Shown piece by piece: positions 16,003 to 24,902 of a stretch of DNA of 42,925 bases (the first letter of the stretch is position 1; every line of letters begins with the position of its first letter). The translations under genes and the position numbers were made by a program. Origin of the DNA: Candidatus Peribacteraceae bacterium (GTDB taxonomy: Bacteria; Patescibacteriota; Gracilibacteria; Peribacterales; Peribacteraceae). The stretch is from assembly GCA_028711345.1 (NCBI GenBank), contig JAQTSK010000010.1:1-42925 (forward strand). The letters run 5' to 3'. The notes beneath the pieces were generated by a model. The model saw only the letters and a program-made list of their open reading frames with translations. It had not been told where the DNA came from and did not search any database.

Positions 16003-16026
16003 CGCGAGTGGCAGATGAGCAGGTGA
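16003..16026 (+). repeat. 24-bp direct repeat, right copy
   Basis: Identical to 10415-10438. It starts 8 bases after the stop of the RND pump and is in intergenic DNA here, not part of a gene. Confidence 0.95.
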
Positions 16027-16039
16027 CCCTCCGATGCGG

Positions 16040-16330
16040 TCACGGCATGACTTCGCCCGCCCACCACTGTACGTCGCCGATCAGTCCCGCCTGTTCCCGC
16101 GGATCGGTCCCCGTTTGTTTCCGCTTCTCCGTATCGGCAGCCACGAACTTGTCCCAGTGATCCTTCAGCGGACAGAGGACGATCACGGCGACATCGGTCG
16201 GATCACCGTCCACCTGCACCACCCACCACTCCGTGATGCCGCTCTCGGTAAGCAGGTGCACATTGTCGTCGAACGCCGTTCGCCAGACGGCGTAATCCTT
16301 GACCCTATGGCGAGTGGATGTGAGGTACAT
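16040..16330 (-). CDS. Small ferredoxin-like-fold protein (ABM/dimeric alpha-beta barrel type)
   Basis: A 96-residue protein beginning MYLTSTRHRVKDYAVWRTAF and containing GITEWWVVQVDGDPTDVAVI. The pattern of a strand, VKDY-W-x-x-F helix and following strands is typical of small dimeric alpha-beta barrel enzymes (antibiotic-biosynthesis monooxygenase-like or stress-related). The exact family is not certain. It starts 3 bases after the stop of the VOC gene upstream on the same strand, so the two are co-transcribed. Confidence 0.65.
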   Translation of the reverse strand: MYLTSTRHRVKDYAVWRTAFDDNVHLLTESGITEWWVVQVDGDPTDVAVIVLCPLKDHWDKFVAADTEKRKQTGTDPREQAGLIGDVQWWAGEVMP

Positions 16331-16333
16331 GCG

Positions 16334-16759
16334 TCATGCGGTGTGGGGAACATCGGGCTTCTCCATCTTCTTCGGATCCATCCAGAAGAATTCCCAGAGA
16401 TGCCCGTCCAAATCCTCGATACTCTGACTGTACATCCAGCCATGGTCGTCGGGTTTCCGGTGGATGTTCCCGCCCGCGGCGACTGCCTTGTGCGCAAGCT
16501 CATCCACCGCCTTTCTGCTACCGACTGACAGAGCGTTGATGACTTCGGTCACGTCCGATGCATCCGCAATCATCCGCTTCGTAAACGTTTTGAAAAATTT
16601 CTCCGTCAAGAGCATCGCGTAGAAGTGCTCTCCCATGATCATGCACGCGGCGTACTCATCGGTGAACTGCTTGTTGAACGTGAAGCCAAGCGCCGAGAAA
16701 AACGTCTTGGTTTTTGTCAGGTTTTTGACCGGGAGATTGACGTAGATGTCGGTGACCAT
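16334..16759 (-). CDS. VOC-superfamily (glyoxalase / bleomycin-resistance-like) protein
   Basis: A 141-residue protein: IYVNLPVKNLTKTKTFFSAL opens the first beta-alpha-beta unit, MIMGEHFYAML gives the second strand region, and HGWMYSQSIEDLDGHLWEFFW ends the second unit. This matches the PhnB/YkcA-like branch of the VOC fold, which forms paired modules around a metal or small ligand. The end-module His (DLDGHLWEF) is kept. Substrate unknown. It is the middle gene of a three-gene minus-strand run. Confidence 0.85.
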   Translation of the reverse strand: MVTDIYVNLPVKNLTKTKTFFSALGFTFNKQFTDEYAACMIMGEHFYAMLLTEKFFKTFTKRMIADASDVTEVINALSVGSRKAVDELAHKAVAAGGNIHRKPDDHGWMYSQSIEDLDGHLWEFFWMDPKKMEKPDVPHTA

Positions 16760-16796
16760 TGGAGGGAAGGAAGTGATGAGAGAAAAGCATGACTGA

Positions 16797-17189
16797 TCAA
16801 AGCGGCTTCCAATCGGTCGCCTGCATCAAGCCGAACGTATTTCCCTCGGTATCGATACAACTCGCGAAGAAGCCGACCCCTGCGATCTCGTTCTTCTCGC
16901 GGCTGATGGTGCCGCCGTTCTTCTTCACAGCGATGACAGCGGAATCGATGTCGGGGACGAGGATGGTGCAGTCGAAGGTGCCGACAACACGCTCGGGGGT
17001 GCGCCGGTACAGACCGCCATTGATGCCGGGCATACCGTCCGACCGCGTCGTGATCCCCCAGTAATCCATCCCGCCCTTGTCGGCGGTCATGATCTGCGTG
17101 ATGCTCCAATCAAGGGTCTTCTCGTAGAATTTCTTTGCGCGCTCGATATCGTCGGCCTGGACTTCGAAGTGGATGACGGGGTTTGCCAT
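16797..17189 (-). CDS. VOC-superfamily protein
   Basis: A 130-residue protein starting MANPVIHFEVQADDIERAKKFY, followed by GGLYRRTPERVVGTFDC and FFASCIDTEGNTFGLMQ. This is the glyoxalase-like half-module of a common small-protein branch related to Streptomyces hydroxylase-type VOC proteins; no activity is known for most. I chose the ATG at 17189, preceded on this strand by a pyrimidine run; an upstream in-frame ATG (17225) gives 12 extra residues unlike the family. It heads the run of three small genes down to 16040. Confidence 0.85.
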   Translation of the reverse strand: MANPVIHFEVQADDIERAKKFYEKTLDWSITQIMTADKGGMDYWGITTRSDGMPGINGGLYRRTPERVVGTFDCTILVPDIDSAVIAVKKNGGTISREKNEIAGVGFFASCIDTEGNTFGLMQATDWKPL

Positions 17190-17339
17190 GGGGAAGGGGG
17201 AAAAGAAATGTAGAGAGTCGTACACACAAAGACGGATGAACGGCGCCGATATTTCAGACAGGCAAATGAACGACCGAAGAATCGGAACCCGTAACAGGCC
17301 GCCCGCATTGATCGATCCGCTGACGTTGCTGCAATGACC

Positions 17340-19052
17340 CTAATCCATCCACAGCAATTCCTCCCGTGTCACCGGACGCGGCGATGCGGGAACGGTATCG
17401 CACTCCGTTCGCATCGCAAGACGCACGATCCGGAGATCGTCGTACGACACCGCTCCGCTGAACGCGTTGAAGACCGGCTGCAGATACTCGAACCCGTGCT
17501 CCTCGAAAGCGGCGATGATCTTGTGACGATCCGGAATGATCTCCGAGAGATAGGCGGGGTCGGAGGTCCACTCGCCGCTCTCGAGAATCTTCTCGATGTA
17601 CAACACCACGCGTTGCGGCTTGATACCGCATTTCTCAGCCATATTCCGAAGGCTCACCTGCTCCTTCATCATCCGCGCGATGGACTCCATACGCTGCAGA
17701 CGTGTCGGCTTCATCGTCTTGACCGTACGCACGCGCTCTTCCTCTCGGTCGCGAACCGGCGGTGTGAACAGCGGTCGCGGCTGGTACTTCTTTGCCTGAT
17801 CGGCGAGCGCATCGTAGAACGCCGTCACCAGCGGCTCCGCGCGGATGGACGAGCGATGCCAACGCTCGACCATCAGTCCGTCGCCGGAACGCACGCGGCT
17901 CATGGCGACGTACGCCTGCCCCGGCTCCCAGAGCGAATGTAAATCGACGATGAGGCGATCGAGCGACGCGCCCTGCGCCTTGTGAATCGTCGTCGCCCAC
18001 GCGAGCGTCACGGGAAAGTTCCATGCCGCCATCACCTCGTTCCCGTCGCCGTCCAGTGAGGAGAAGGCCTCTTTTGAAACTTCGATCGTTTCACCCGTCA
18101 GCAATGCAACGGTAAGCGTCTCCGCGCCGATGCTTTGAATGTGCCCGAGACTGCCGTTCACATACCGCATAGCTCCCGTCACATCATTCTTGCGCATCAT
18201 GATCAGCGCGCCTTCCTTGAGGAGCAGCGTTTCGGGAATCGGCACGGAACGCTTGGCAGAGTCCAGATATCTCTCGTTGCCGATAAACGTCGTGGGAAAC
18301 GTGTGCAGCTTCTTCGGGGAAGCATTGAGCCGGAGCAGGTTGTACTGCTCCGCTTGCAGACGATGCGGGTAGAGCCGAGTGGCATCGGCGGCATCGGCTG
18401 AAGGTGTGATGCGTGCGTGGAGAAAATCGTGCACGCGGTCGTTGACGATTCCTTCGCGAACGAAGTTCAGGATTTCGAGGAAATCTCTGTCCTGTGTGCG
18501 CATCACAGTCGAAAGCAGCGCGGGTTGGAATGCGCTCTCCTGCCATACGGGATGCCGGAACGCCCAATCTTTCGCTTGTTGATACGATGCGATGGGCGGC
18601 AACTGCGCGAAGTCCCCGACGGCGATGATCCGTAACCCTCCCCACGGCGCATCGCTGCCCCGTGCGATCCGTGACACGGCCTCTGCTGCCGCCAGCGTCT
18701 CGCCCGACAGCATCGAAATCTCATCGATGACGACGCAGCATGCCCGAAGCAGACGATGGATCACCCTCCTGTTCTTCACCGCACGCGCCACAGCCATCTT
18801 CGCTCCGCCTTCCAGAATCCCGAGGCCGAAGAAACTGTGAAATGTCCGTCCGCCGACGATCACGGCTGCTGCGCCGGTACTGGCAACCACCGGAAACTCC
18901 GCCGATGATTTCCCGGCGAGGTAGCGATCGAGAAGAAAGCTCTTCCCTGTTCCCGCCGCACCGGTCAAGAACACATTGCCTTGACGGTGTAACACATCCA
19001 ACGCTTTCGTCTGACAGGGAGTCAGGCGGGCCGATGACGAAGAGACATGCAT
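17340..19052 (-). CDS. Pif1-type superfamily 1 DNA helicase with C-terminal HTH
   Basis: A 570-residue helicase. Walker A is GAAGTGKS (31-38), Walker B is VVIDEISM (107-114), then GDFAQLPP (motif III), and late motifs ATTIHKAQGASLD and AYVAMSRVRS (motifs V-VI) complete the SF1 Pif1/RecD-like core. After about residue 440 is a linker and a helix-turn-helix like the HTH_40 module found at the end of some RecQ and Pif1 proteins (SLRNMAEKCGIKPQRVVLYI). Role: 5'-3' unwinding at replication or repair structures such as G-quadruplexes (family knowledge). I chose ATG 19052; an in-frame ATG at 19163 adds 37 residues that lack helicase features. Confidence 0.92.
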   Translation of the reverse strand: MHVSSSSARLTPCQTKALDVLHRQGNVFLTGAAGTGKSFLLDRYLAGKSSAEFPVVASTGAAAVIVGGRTFHSFFGLGILEGGAKMAVARAVKNRRVIHRLLRACCVVIDEISMLSGETLAAAEAVSRIARGSDAPWGGLRIIAVGDFAQLPPIASYQQAKDWAFRHPVWQESAFQPALLSTVMRTQDRDFLEILNFVREGIVNDRVHDFLHARITPSADAADATRLYPHRLQAEQYNLLRLNASPKKLHTFPTTFIGNERYLDSAKRSVPIPETLLLKEGALIMMRKNDVTGAMRYVNGSLGHIQSIGAETLTVALLTGETIEVSKEAFSSLDGDGNEVMAAWNFPVTLAWATTIHKAQGASLDRLIVDLHSLWEPGQAYVAMSRVRSGDGLMVERWHRSSIRAEPLVTAFYDALADQAKKYQPRPLFTPPVRDREEERVRTVKTMKPTRLQRMESIARMMKEQVSLRNMAEKCGIKPQRVVLYIEKILESGEWTSDPAYLSEIIPDRHKIIAAFEEHGFEYLQPVFNAFSGAVSYDDLRIVRLAMRTECDTVPASPRPVTREELLWMD

Positions 19053-19169
19053 CACAGCGGATGGATGGTAGCAGGATCGCAGAGAGAATGTTTGTTCGCC
19101 AAGGGAAAATTTCGGAAGGGCTACGGGATCCGCGAAAGAAGATATTTTAAAAAAATACTGCACAAAACT

Positions 19170-19218
19170 CTGGCATTCCTTCCGATGACGGGGTACAGTC
19201 GGTTGTCTCGTTTGAGAC
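19170..19218 (+). promoter_or_regulatory. Probable promoter and leader hairpin of the cold-shock gene
   Basis: CTGGCA (19170-19175) and TACAGT (19194-19199), spacer 18. The leader then holds a small hairpin GTCTC-GTTT-GAGAC (19205-19218) and a 17-base pure pyrimidine run before ATG 19243. The -35 match is weak. A leader hairpin could give temperature control (inference). Confidence 0.35.
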
Positions 19219-19242
19219 TTCTACTCTTTTCTTCTTTCTTTT

Positions 19243-19464
19243 ATGGCTACAGGTATTATCAAGACCAAGACCGACAAGGGATTCGGTTTTATCGAAGTCC
19301 AAGGTTCGGACAAGAACGTTTTCTTCCATCATTCCGTCTGTAACGGACAGTATGAGAACTTGCAGGTCGGTCAGACCGTGCAGTTCGATATGGAACAAGG
19401 CGAGAAGGGCCCGAAGGCCGCCAACGTCGTCGCCGTCGAGGCCGACGCTGCCATGGCTGCATAA
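19243..19464 (+). CDS. Cold-shock domain protein
   Basis: A 73-residue single cold-shock domain (OB fold): MATGIIKTKTDKGFGFIEVQ contains the RNP1-like KGFGFIEV motif, and NVFFHHSVC is the RNP2-like motif. The middle is DMEQGEKGPKAANVVAVE, ending in a short Ala/Met tail. It binds single-stranded RNA or DNA as a chaperone (family knowledge). In RNP1 the usual Tyr/Phe set is intact. It is followed 12 bases later by a very strong terminator, so it is a single-gene unit. Confidence 0.95.
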   Translation: MATGIIKTKTDKGFGFIEVQGSDKNVFFHHSVCNGQYENLQVGQTVQFDMEQGEKGPKAANVVAVEADAAMAA

Positions 19465-19476
19465 TCAAGCCTGCTC

Positions 19477-19517
19477 ACACCCCGTGCCTTGCGTTCGCGT
19501 GAGGTGCGGGGTGTTTT
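19477..19517 (+). terminator. Strong rho-independent terminator of the cold-shock gene
   Basis: A 17-bp stem (a few G-T pairs) from 19477 to 19514 closed by a TTCG tetraloop, followed by TTTT (19514-19517). It lies 12 bases after the cold-shock stop. Confidence 0.92.
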
Positions 19518-19590
19518 GGTACAGAAACGATGCTTCTTTGACCGTCGCGACTCGATCGGACATACTGCCGTCATCCTTTTCCCCTCTTCC

Positions 19591-20091
19591 ATGTCGCTCT
19601 CTCTTCGATCTCTGACCATCATCGGCGCCATCACCATCACACTCGCAGGCTGCGGCAAGAGTGTCACCGATCAGGCAGTGGAAGAATCAATCGAAAAAGA
19701 GACCGGCGGAGAAGCCACCGTCAACACCGATGACGGCACGGTGGAGGTGACCACGGATGAAGGCACGGTGACCATCGGTACGCAGGAGCTCCCGTCGGAT
19801 TGGCCGATGGACGTACCCGTGTACCCGGGAAGCACCGTCCAGATGGCGGGAACGATCGCCGGAAAGGGGCAGGGAGGACTGTTCCAGACGACGGATGCGA
19901 AAGCGGACGTCGTGAGCTACTTTCTGGAACAACTGAAGAAGGAAGGATGGGATGCGAGCATCGTGGGCGACATGGGGGCGATCAGCATCATGACGGCGAA
20001 GAAGGATGAGCGAAACATGGCGTTACAAATTGCGACCGGTGACGGCCGGACGTCCATCACGATCAGTCTGCAGGAGACGACACAGAAGTAA
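19591..20091 (+). CDS. Lipoprotein of unknown function
   Basis: A 166-residue predicted lipoprotein: signal MSLSLRSLTIIGAITITLAG and lipid-carrying Cys21. It has a short Glu/Thr-rich linker with a repeated DDGTVEVTTDEGTVTI pattern, then a compact domain from DWPMDVPVYPGSTVQMAG with a VVSYFLEQLKKEGWD helix. The latter resembles small domains seen in many bacterial lipoproteins that follow a 'VPVYPGS' motif; no function is known to me. I chose ATG 19591 because it starts the signal peptide; the upstream frame would run through the terminator. Confidence 0.8.
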   Translation: MSLSLRSLTIIGAITITLAGCGKSVTDQAVEESIEKETGGEATVNTDDGTVEVTTDEGTVTIGTQELPSDWPMDVPVYPGSTVQMAGTIAGKGQGGLFQTTDAKADVVSYFLEQLKKEGWDASIVGDMGAISIMTAKKDERNMALQIATGDGRTSITISLQETTQK

Positions 20092-20172
20092 CTGTCGGAG
20101 AAGACCGAAGAAGACCCTTCTCAGGCAGTACCTGAAGGCATACGATGACGGAAACGCTCCCCTCCCTCACCT

Positions 20173-20634
20173 ATGTCTTCTGTCATAAACCCGAAACCGG
20201 GTTTCCTGCACTCCGGTGCGGGACCCCTCCTCTGGTCGCTCTTGTTCCTTATAATCTTCGTCGGTGTGTTTTTCACGCAGGAAACATCGGCGATCGTCAT
20301 CAACAACGGTACGATCAAGAATGTTTTCAGCGAATACGGACTGCTCGCAGGACCCGTACTGGCGCTGCTCGCAATGTTGACGATGTACATTCTCGCCGGC
20401 ATCAAACGGATCATCGGACTCGGAAAATTCCGCTTCTTGAATCCGGTGGTGATCCTCATAATCATGGGACCGCTCCTCGCATTCGGTTACCAGCTGAAGT
20501 TCCGCGAACCGGAATACACGGATATCGCTCGCGGGATCATCGGCTATCTGGCACTCCCGCTCCTGATCTCCTCGGGTGTTGTCTGCGTCCTTGCGATCCT
20601 CTGGCTCCTCATCACTTTGCTCCGCCGTTCCTGA
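20173..20634 (+). CDS. Small integral membrane protein of unknown function
   Basis: A 153-residue protein with four clear hydrophobic helices (about 20-35, 56-75, 88-103 and 121-148) and short polar loops, one being the basic GIKRIIGLGKFRF. It resembles no family I can name. It lies 82 bases after the lipoprotein gene and 47 before the next one, all on the plus strand, so the three may be one transcript. The start ATG follows a CT-rich run. Confidence 0.75.
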   Translation: MSSVINPKPGFLHSGAGPLLWSLLFLIIFVGVFFTQETSAIVINNGTIKNVFSEYGLLAGPVLALLAMLTMYILAGIKRIIGLGKFRFLNPVVILIIMGPLLAFGYQLKFREPEYTDIARGIIGYLALPLLISSGVVCVLAILWLLITLLRRS

Positions 20635-20681
20635 TTCCATTGCCTGTTTCCGATTCCCCATCTCCGATCTCCCTCTCCTCC

Positions 20682-21971
20682 ATGCTCCGCTCCTTCAAAC
20701 GTACCTCTCTCCTCATCGCACCGCTCCTCCTCACCGGCTGTCTCGGTGATCTTCAGGGTCTCATCTGCGAACTCCTCGACAATCCGGACCACTGCTATCA
20801 GGGCGCTGCGGTGCAGGAAGGCCAATCCGAAGAGTGCGAGAAGATCAAAGGCGAAGGTTTCAAGGGATCGAATCCTCCACGGGACAAGTGCTACTTGATG
20901 ATCGCGGAAAACACGGGCGACTACGGTGCCTGCGATCAGATCAAAGGAGGGCCGATGTCCTATACACGCGAGGAGTGCATTCTCGGTGCGGCGGTGAAAC
21001 ATGAAGATCCGGACGGATGCAGGAAACTGTCAGGCAGTTCGTTCCAAAACTGCAAAACTCAGGTCGGGAAAAATATTACGGCTGACGGACTCAAGAATAT
21101 TTCCGAACAGGTGGAAGAGGCGAAGAGCGCCGCAGGCAAGGATCCTGATGACAAGGAAGCGCAGGATGCGCTGAAGGCATTGCTCAAGAAACAGAAAGAT
21201 CTCTTCGACTTCGCCCCGTCAGGCATCGCAGGGCAGTACTTCAAGACGGAGCGGGAATCCATTATGGAGGATGTCGAGGACGAGGATGTGAAATCCGAAA
21301 TATCCAAAATCTTCATCGACATGCGGGGCAAGAACCCGAACATGAGCATGACTGAGCAGCTCAAGAAGCTGGAGGAAATCAAAGATCAGCAGGAGACCAG
21401 CAAGCGACTGGACGAATACGCCAATTCACTCATGGATCAGATCAAAGACGGGGCCGGTGGATTTGCCGGCGACACCTTCGACGATCTCTACGGCGAAGAT
21501 GTGGAGAAGTATAAGGAAGAGATGGCGCAGCGCGGGCTCAAGTATCTGGAGGAAAAGAGCGGCAAGGATTTGAAGCGCGGCATCGAGAATCTGGAATGGA
21601 TGAAAGGCAAGTACGACAAGGCGTCCGAGCAGTACGAAGCTATCAACGGACAAATTGAAAAGCTCCAAAAGGTCTACAGCGCGTACAAGGAAGTCGCCGG
21701 CAAGATCGACGCAATCAACAAGCTCCTTGCGGAAGGACGGATCGATGCGGGGAAAGCCAAAGTCCTCCACGGCGCCGTGTACCTCGGCAAAGGACTGGAG
21801 TACGCCACGGAGTACGTACCGGTCTTCGGCTCCACCATCTCCACCATCTCCAAGGAAACGTTCGACGCAACGGTCAAGTTCGCGGCAAAACGCGCCGAAC
21901 GAACGACCTCTCTGGACAAGTGCATCGAGGATCCGGAGCACTGCGATACGGATAACATCACTGCGTACTAA
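20682..21971 (+). CDS. Helical lipoprotein with Cys-rich N-terminal part
   Basis: A 429-residue predicted lipoprotein ([19 protein letters not shown], Cys20). Residues about 25-125 have regularly placed Cys pairs in a repeated pattern ([28 protein letters not shown]; each with a second Cys about ten to fifteen residues on), suggesting three small disulfide-bonded repeats. From about residue 130 on it is Lys/Glu-rich and helical, probably coiled coil, ending in a more hydrophobic region ([17 protein letters not shown]). Function unknown. The long frame upstream of 20682 overlaps the previous gene and has shadow composition, so it is left out. Confidence 0.8.
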   Translation: MLRSFKRTSLLIAPLLLTGCLGDLQGLICELLDNPDHCYQGAAVQEGQSEECEKIKGEGFKGSNPPRDKCYLMIAENTGDYGACDQIKGGPMSYTREECILGAAVKHEDPDGCRKLSGSSFQNCKTQVGKNITADGLKNISEQVEEAKSAAGKDPDDKEAQDALKALLKKQKDLFDFAPSGIAGQYFKTERESIMEDVEDEDVKSEISKIFIDMRGKNPNMSMTEQLKKLEEIKDQQETSKRLDEYANSLMDQIKDGAGGFAGDTFDDLYGEDVEKYKEEMAQRGLKYLEEKSGKDLKRGIENLEWMKGKYDKASEQYEAINGQIEKLQKVYSAYKEVAGKIDAINKLLAEGRIDAGKAKVLHGAVYLGKGLEYATEYVPVFGSTISTISKETFDATVKFAAKRAERTTSLDKCIEDPEHCDTDNITAY

Positions 21972-21999
21972 GACTGAAACAGTACGCTACACTGATGAC

Positions 22000-23004
22000 A
22001 TGCTGACGGCTTCCCTGCTCTTCATTCTCGGCATAGCGCTCCTTACGAAAGGAGGCGGTTGGCTGGTGGACGGTGCAACCGCTCTGGCGAGAAAGTTCCA
22101 TCTTTCTGAGCTCTCCATAGGATTGACCATCGTCGCATTCGGCACATCGCTGCCGGAACTGGTGGTGAACTTGTTCGCGAGCGCACAGGGAAATACGGAG
22201 ATCGCCATCGGCAACGTGGTCGGAAGCAATATTGCCAACATTCTGCTGATCCTCGGGGTCGCAGCGCTGATCACGCCCATCGCGGTGCAGCGGAGCACCG
22301 TCCTCAAAGAGCTGCCGTTCAGCCTGCTGGCGGCACTCGTCGTGCTCGTCATGGCAAATGACGTGCTCATCGACGGCGCCACATTCTCCGCCATGACGCG
22401 TATCGACGGTCTGGTCTGCCTCGGATTCTTCATGATTTTCCTCTATTACACGTTCGGGATCAGCGTGATGACTCCGGAGGAAATACATGCCCAAGGGACA
22501 ACGAGAGCGGAAAATCCATGGCTCGCAGCTTTGAAGTTACTCACGGGACTCGTGGCGCTGATGATCGGCGGCAAGCTGGCGGTAGACAGCGCAGTAACGG
22601 TCGCCGTCTCACTCGGCGTCAGCCAGACGATGATCGGACTCACCATTGTTGCCGTGGGAACATCACTGCCAGAACTCATGACCTCGGTTATCGCAGCGCG
22701 CAAAGGCAAGTCGGACATTGCGGTCGGGAACGTCGTAGGAAGTAATATATTCAATATTTTCTGGATTCTGGGCCTCAGTTCCGTCATCCGACCCCTGCCC
22801 TTCATCACAGCCGGTAACGTGGATCTCTTTGTCGCAGTCGGAGCGACGTTGCTCCTCTTCTTCATCATCCATAACGGCGGACTTCACCGGCGCCTGCTGC
22901 TCTGGTGGAAACAGGATCATACATACGTCATCCGGCGATGGGAGGGAGCCATCCTCCTCTGCTCCTACGTGGCGTATCTGGCATACGTGATAGGGCGAGG
23001 ATAA
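22000..23004 (+). CDS. CaCA-family Na+/Ca2+ (or K+) exchanger
   Basis: A 334-residue antiporter with two inverted halves of five helices. Each half carries the alpha-repeat: [20 protein letters not shown] with [16 protein letters not shown] in the first half, and [20 protein letters not shown] with [16 protein letters not shown] in the second. The paired Glu residues of the GTSLPE motifs bind the cation. YrbG-like bacterial members have this length. I chose ATG 22000, 28 bases after the lipoprotein stop; the frame upstream is a shadow of that gene. Ion choice cannot be read from the sequence. Confidence 0.95.
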   Translation: MLTASLLFILGIALLTKGGGWLVDGATALARKFHLSELSIGLTIVAFGTSLPELVVNLFASAQGNTEIAIGNVVGSNIANILLILGVAALITPIAVQRSTVLKELPFSLLAALVVLVMANDVLIDGATFSAMTRIDGLVCLGFFMIFLYYTFGISVMTPEEIHAQGTTRAENPWLAALKLLTGLVALMIGGKLAVDSAVTVAVSLGVSQTMIGLTIVAVGTSLPELMTSVIAARKGKSDIAVGNVVGSNIFNIFWILGLSSVIRPLPFITAGNVDLFVAVGATLLLFFIIHNGGLHRRLLLWWKQDHTYVIRRWEGAILLCSYVAYLAYVIGRG

Positions 23005-23049
23005 TTCCACAGCACGCATTTCCCTCCGGAGATGCGGAAAATACCAATT

Positions 23050-23055
23050 TATAAT
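23050..23055 (+). promoter_or_regulatory. -10 box upstream of a small transcription unit
   Basis: Perfect TATAAT in a short AT-rich patch; the -35 is not clear. A start near 23062 and the terminator at 23347-23377 would give a transcript of about 315 bases. Confidence 0.4.
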
Positions 23056-23092
23056 TGTGTCATAGTATCTGTAAAGATCCATAACGTCATTC

Positions 23093-23337
23093 ATGGCGTA
23101 TCGAAGAGATGAAGTTGGCAATGGACAGAAGAGGATTATAGGATATTTACTTCATCAGTCTACGCAAAAGAGTTGAAGGCTGCGCTGAAGAATAGGTACG
23201 GTGACGTTAATATTTCTTTTCCCCCCATTCGTATGGCATTCCGCCTACAAACAGATCCGTCCGCTCCTGCGACACCCGGCGCACCTTCTCCTGCGACTCC
23301 GGCACCGGCAGCTCCTGCTGCTCCGGCACAGGCCTGA
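23093..23337 (+). pseudogene. Doubtful small gene, Ala/Pro-rich tail, possibly frameshifted
   Basis: ATG 23093 opens a 27-residue frame (MAYRRDEVGNGQ...) that stops at 23176. A second frame is open from 23113 to a TGA at 23335-23337, reading WTEEDYRIFTSSVYAKELKA, then an Ala/Pro tail (ATPAPAAPAAPAQA). Its only ATG is at 23233, giving 34 residues. The second frame looks protein-like and ends 9 bases before a strong terminator. Either it is a decayed gene joined by one frameshift, a small protein from 23233, or a non-coding RNA. Confidence 0.35.
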
Positions 23338-23346
23338 AGGAAGACG

Positions 23347-23377
23347 AACCCTCTGATGTGTCTGTCAGGGGGTTTTT
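23347..23377 (+). terminator. Rho-independent terminator after the small unit
   Basis: A 10-bp stem AACCCTCTGA/TCAGGGGGTT (one G-T pair) with an 8-base loop, followed by TTT. The stem is on the plus strand just after the Ala/Pro-rich frame. Confidence 0.85.
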
Positions 23378-23449
23378 CAATACTACAAACAAATATAGAC
23401 ATTTGTGGAAGTTTCCACCCCCCCCCACCCAAACTCACCTCTAAGACCA

Positions 23450-23478
23450 TTGCAAAACCGGCGGACAATCGGTAGAGA
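23450..23478 (+). promoter_or_regulatory. Possible promoter of the antiporter gene
   Basis: TTGCAA (23450-23455) and TAGAGA (23473-23478), spacer 17, giving a near-leaderless message for ATG 23488. The -10 match is only fair. A run of nine Cs (23418-23426) lies just upstream. Confidence 0.35.
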
Positions 23479-23487
23479 ATCGCCACT

Positions 23488-24897
23488 ATGCACACCCTCG
23501 ACCGGTTATCCGGATCCATCGTTGATGAAATCGTCCAGTCGTGGATCGCCTGGTCTCTCATCATTGCGTACATCATCCTCGCAGTGGCGTCTCCCGCAAC
23601 CGAGAACCTGAATTTGTGGATGGGCGGATTGGCCATCGTCGCCATCCTGCTCGGGATGAACGGTCTCGCGCGCACGGAACTGTGGCTCACGAGCCGCGGT
23701 CCCGCTTGGTTTCGCAAGCATCCCGTCGCACGGGTCCTGCACCACATCCATAACGAAGGCGAGTTGGCGGGCATCGCCATCGCCGGCATCGTGCTGCTCG
23801 CACAGCTGCACCGCGGCGTCCACGTGCACTTCGCGCTGACGGAAGCGTTCACGCTCCTCGGGATCATGAGTGCCGCCAACCTTTCCGTCCGGCAGATGAT
23901 GCCCATCATGTCGCTCGTCGAACGCTTCACCGGTACGTGGGGAGCGATCGTCGTGGGATCGTTCCTGAGTTCTCTCACGGGCGAACCCGCAGCGGCTGTC
24001 TTCCTTTCTGAATATTTCAAACATCGCACCGCACCGCAGGATAAAGAACGCGTCGCCACGGCGCTCGGAGCGACCATCGGCAGCGGCGGCGGACTGCTGC
24101 CGTTCTCGGCTCCGCCCATCCTGATCATCTGGGCCATCCTCCGGTCCACGTTCGGCTGGGGGCTCGGCGACCTGCTCGTCCTCGTGGGAGTCGGATGCCT
24201 TCTCCATGTCACGCTGGTGGCATGGAAGCTTCGACCGCGAATTCAGCCATCAAATGCCAGCAGCCACCGGCTCACGCTCAAAGATACATGGCCGCTGCTC
24301 GTGCTGGCGGTCACCGTCGGTCTGAACGTCTCGTACGACACGCACCACTGGACGCTGCTGACGTGGGGATGGGACGCCGCGATCGGCATCGCGGCGCTCA
24401 TTGCCGCACTCCAAAACCCCCGCATTGTCGAGAGCGAAGGACATGAGCAACAGGGACGCGGACGTCACTGGCAACCGCTCACGCTGGGCGTCCTCCTGAT
24501 GGGACTGGAAATCGTCGGGACGGAAGCGGAGCCGCTCCTGCACGCGCTGGCAGGTCTCATTCCAGAGAATGCTCCCATCCTGCTGGTGGCGCTCATGCTG
24601 TGGTACGCGACTGCCTTCACCAGTCACTTCGCGGACAATGCTCTGGCATCGCGCGTGTTCATCACCGTCGCCGCATCGCTGACGGCGGTGCTGGGTCATG
24701 GAGATTTGTTGGCTCTCTCGGTTGTCCTTGGAGCACTCTTCGGCGGCTTCCTCCTGATCCCGGCAAACCTCCCCAACTTCGCCATCGCGGCGGAATTCGG
24801 TATTTCCTCAGGCGGATGGGCACGGACCGCGTGGAGATGGTACTGGAGCGGCATCGGTCACATTGTCTGGATCACGTGCTTCCTGTTCCTGGGATAA
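23488..24897 (+). CDS. Putative Na+/H+ antiporter (Na_H_antiport_2-like)
   Basis: A 469-residue membrane protein with about 11-12 helices. It has the pattern of the large putative Na+/H+ antiporter family (PF07399): SSLTGEPAAAVFLSEYF, ATIGSGGGLLPFSAPPILIIWAIL, and late YATAFTSHFADNALASRVF with LIPANLPNFAIAAEFGISS. Acidic and Asn residues inside the helices (Glu in TGEP, Asp in ADNA) are candidates for ion binding. Function is by family only. It is convergent with galU; 68 bases separate them. Confidence 0.85.
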   Translation: MHTLDRLSGSIVDEIVQSWIAWSLIIAYIILAVASPATENLNLWMGGLAIVAILLGMNGLARTELWLTSRGPAWFRKHPVARVLHHIHNEGELAGIAIAGIVLLAQLHRGVHVHFALTEAFTLLGIMSAANLSVRQMMPIMSLVERFTGTWGAIVVGSFLSSLTGEPAAAVFLSEYFKHRTAPQDKERVATALGATIGSGGGLLPFSAPPILIIWAILRSTFGWGLGDLLVLVGVGCLLHVTLVAWKLRPRIQPSNASSHRLTLKDTWPLLVLAVTVGLNVSYDTHHWTLLTWGWDAAIGIAALIAALQNPRIVESEGHEQQGRGRHWQPLTLGVLLMGLEIVGTEAEPLLHALAGLIPENAPILLVALMLWYATAFTSHFADNALASRVFITVAASLTAVLGHGDLLALSVVLGALFGGFLLIPANLPNFAIAAEFGISSGGWARTAWRWYWSGIGHIVWITCFLFLG

Positions 24898-24902
24898 TCA
24901 CG

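Noticed and set aside
20145-20681. N-terminal extension of the Cys-rich lipoprotein
   Set aside because: It overlaps a four-helix membrane protein in another frame, and the lipoprotein signal begins exactly at 20682.
23418-23426. Nine-C run upstream of the antiporter as a phase-variation switch
   Set aside because: Only nine bases and not clearly inside a promoter spacer; there is no evidence of length change.
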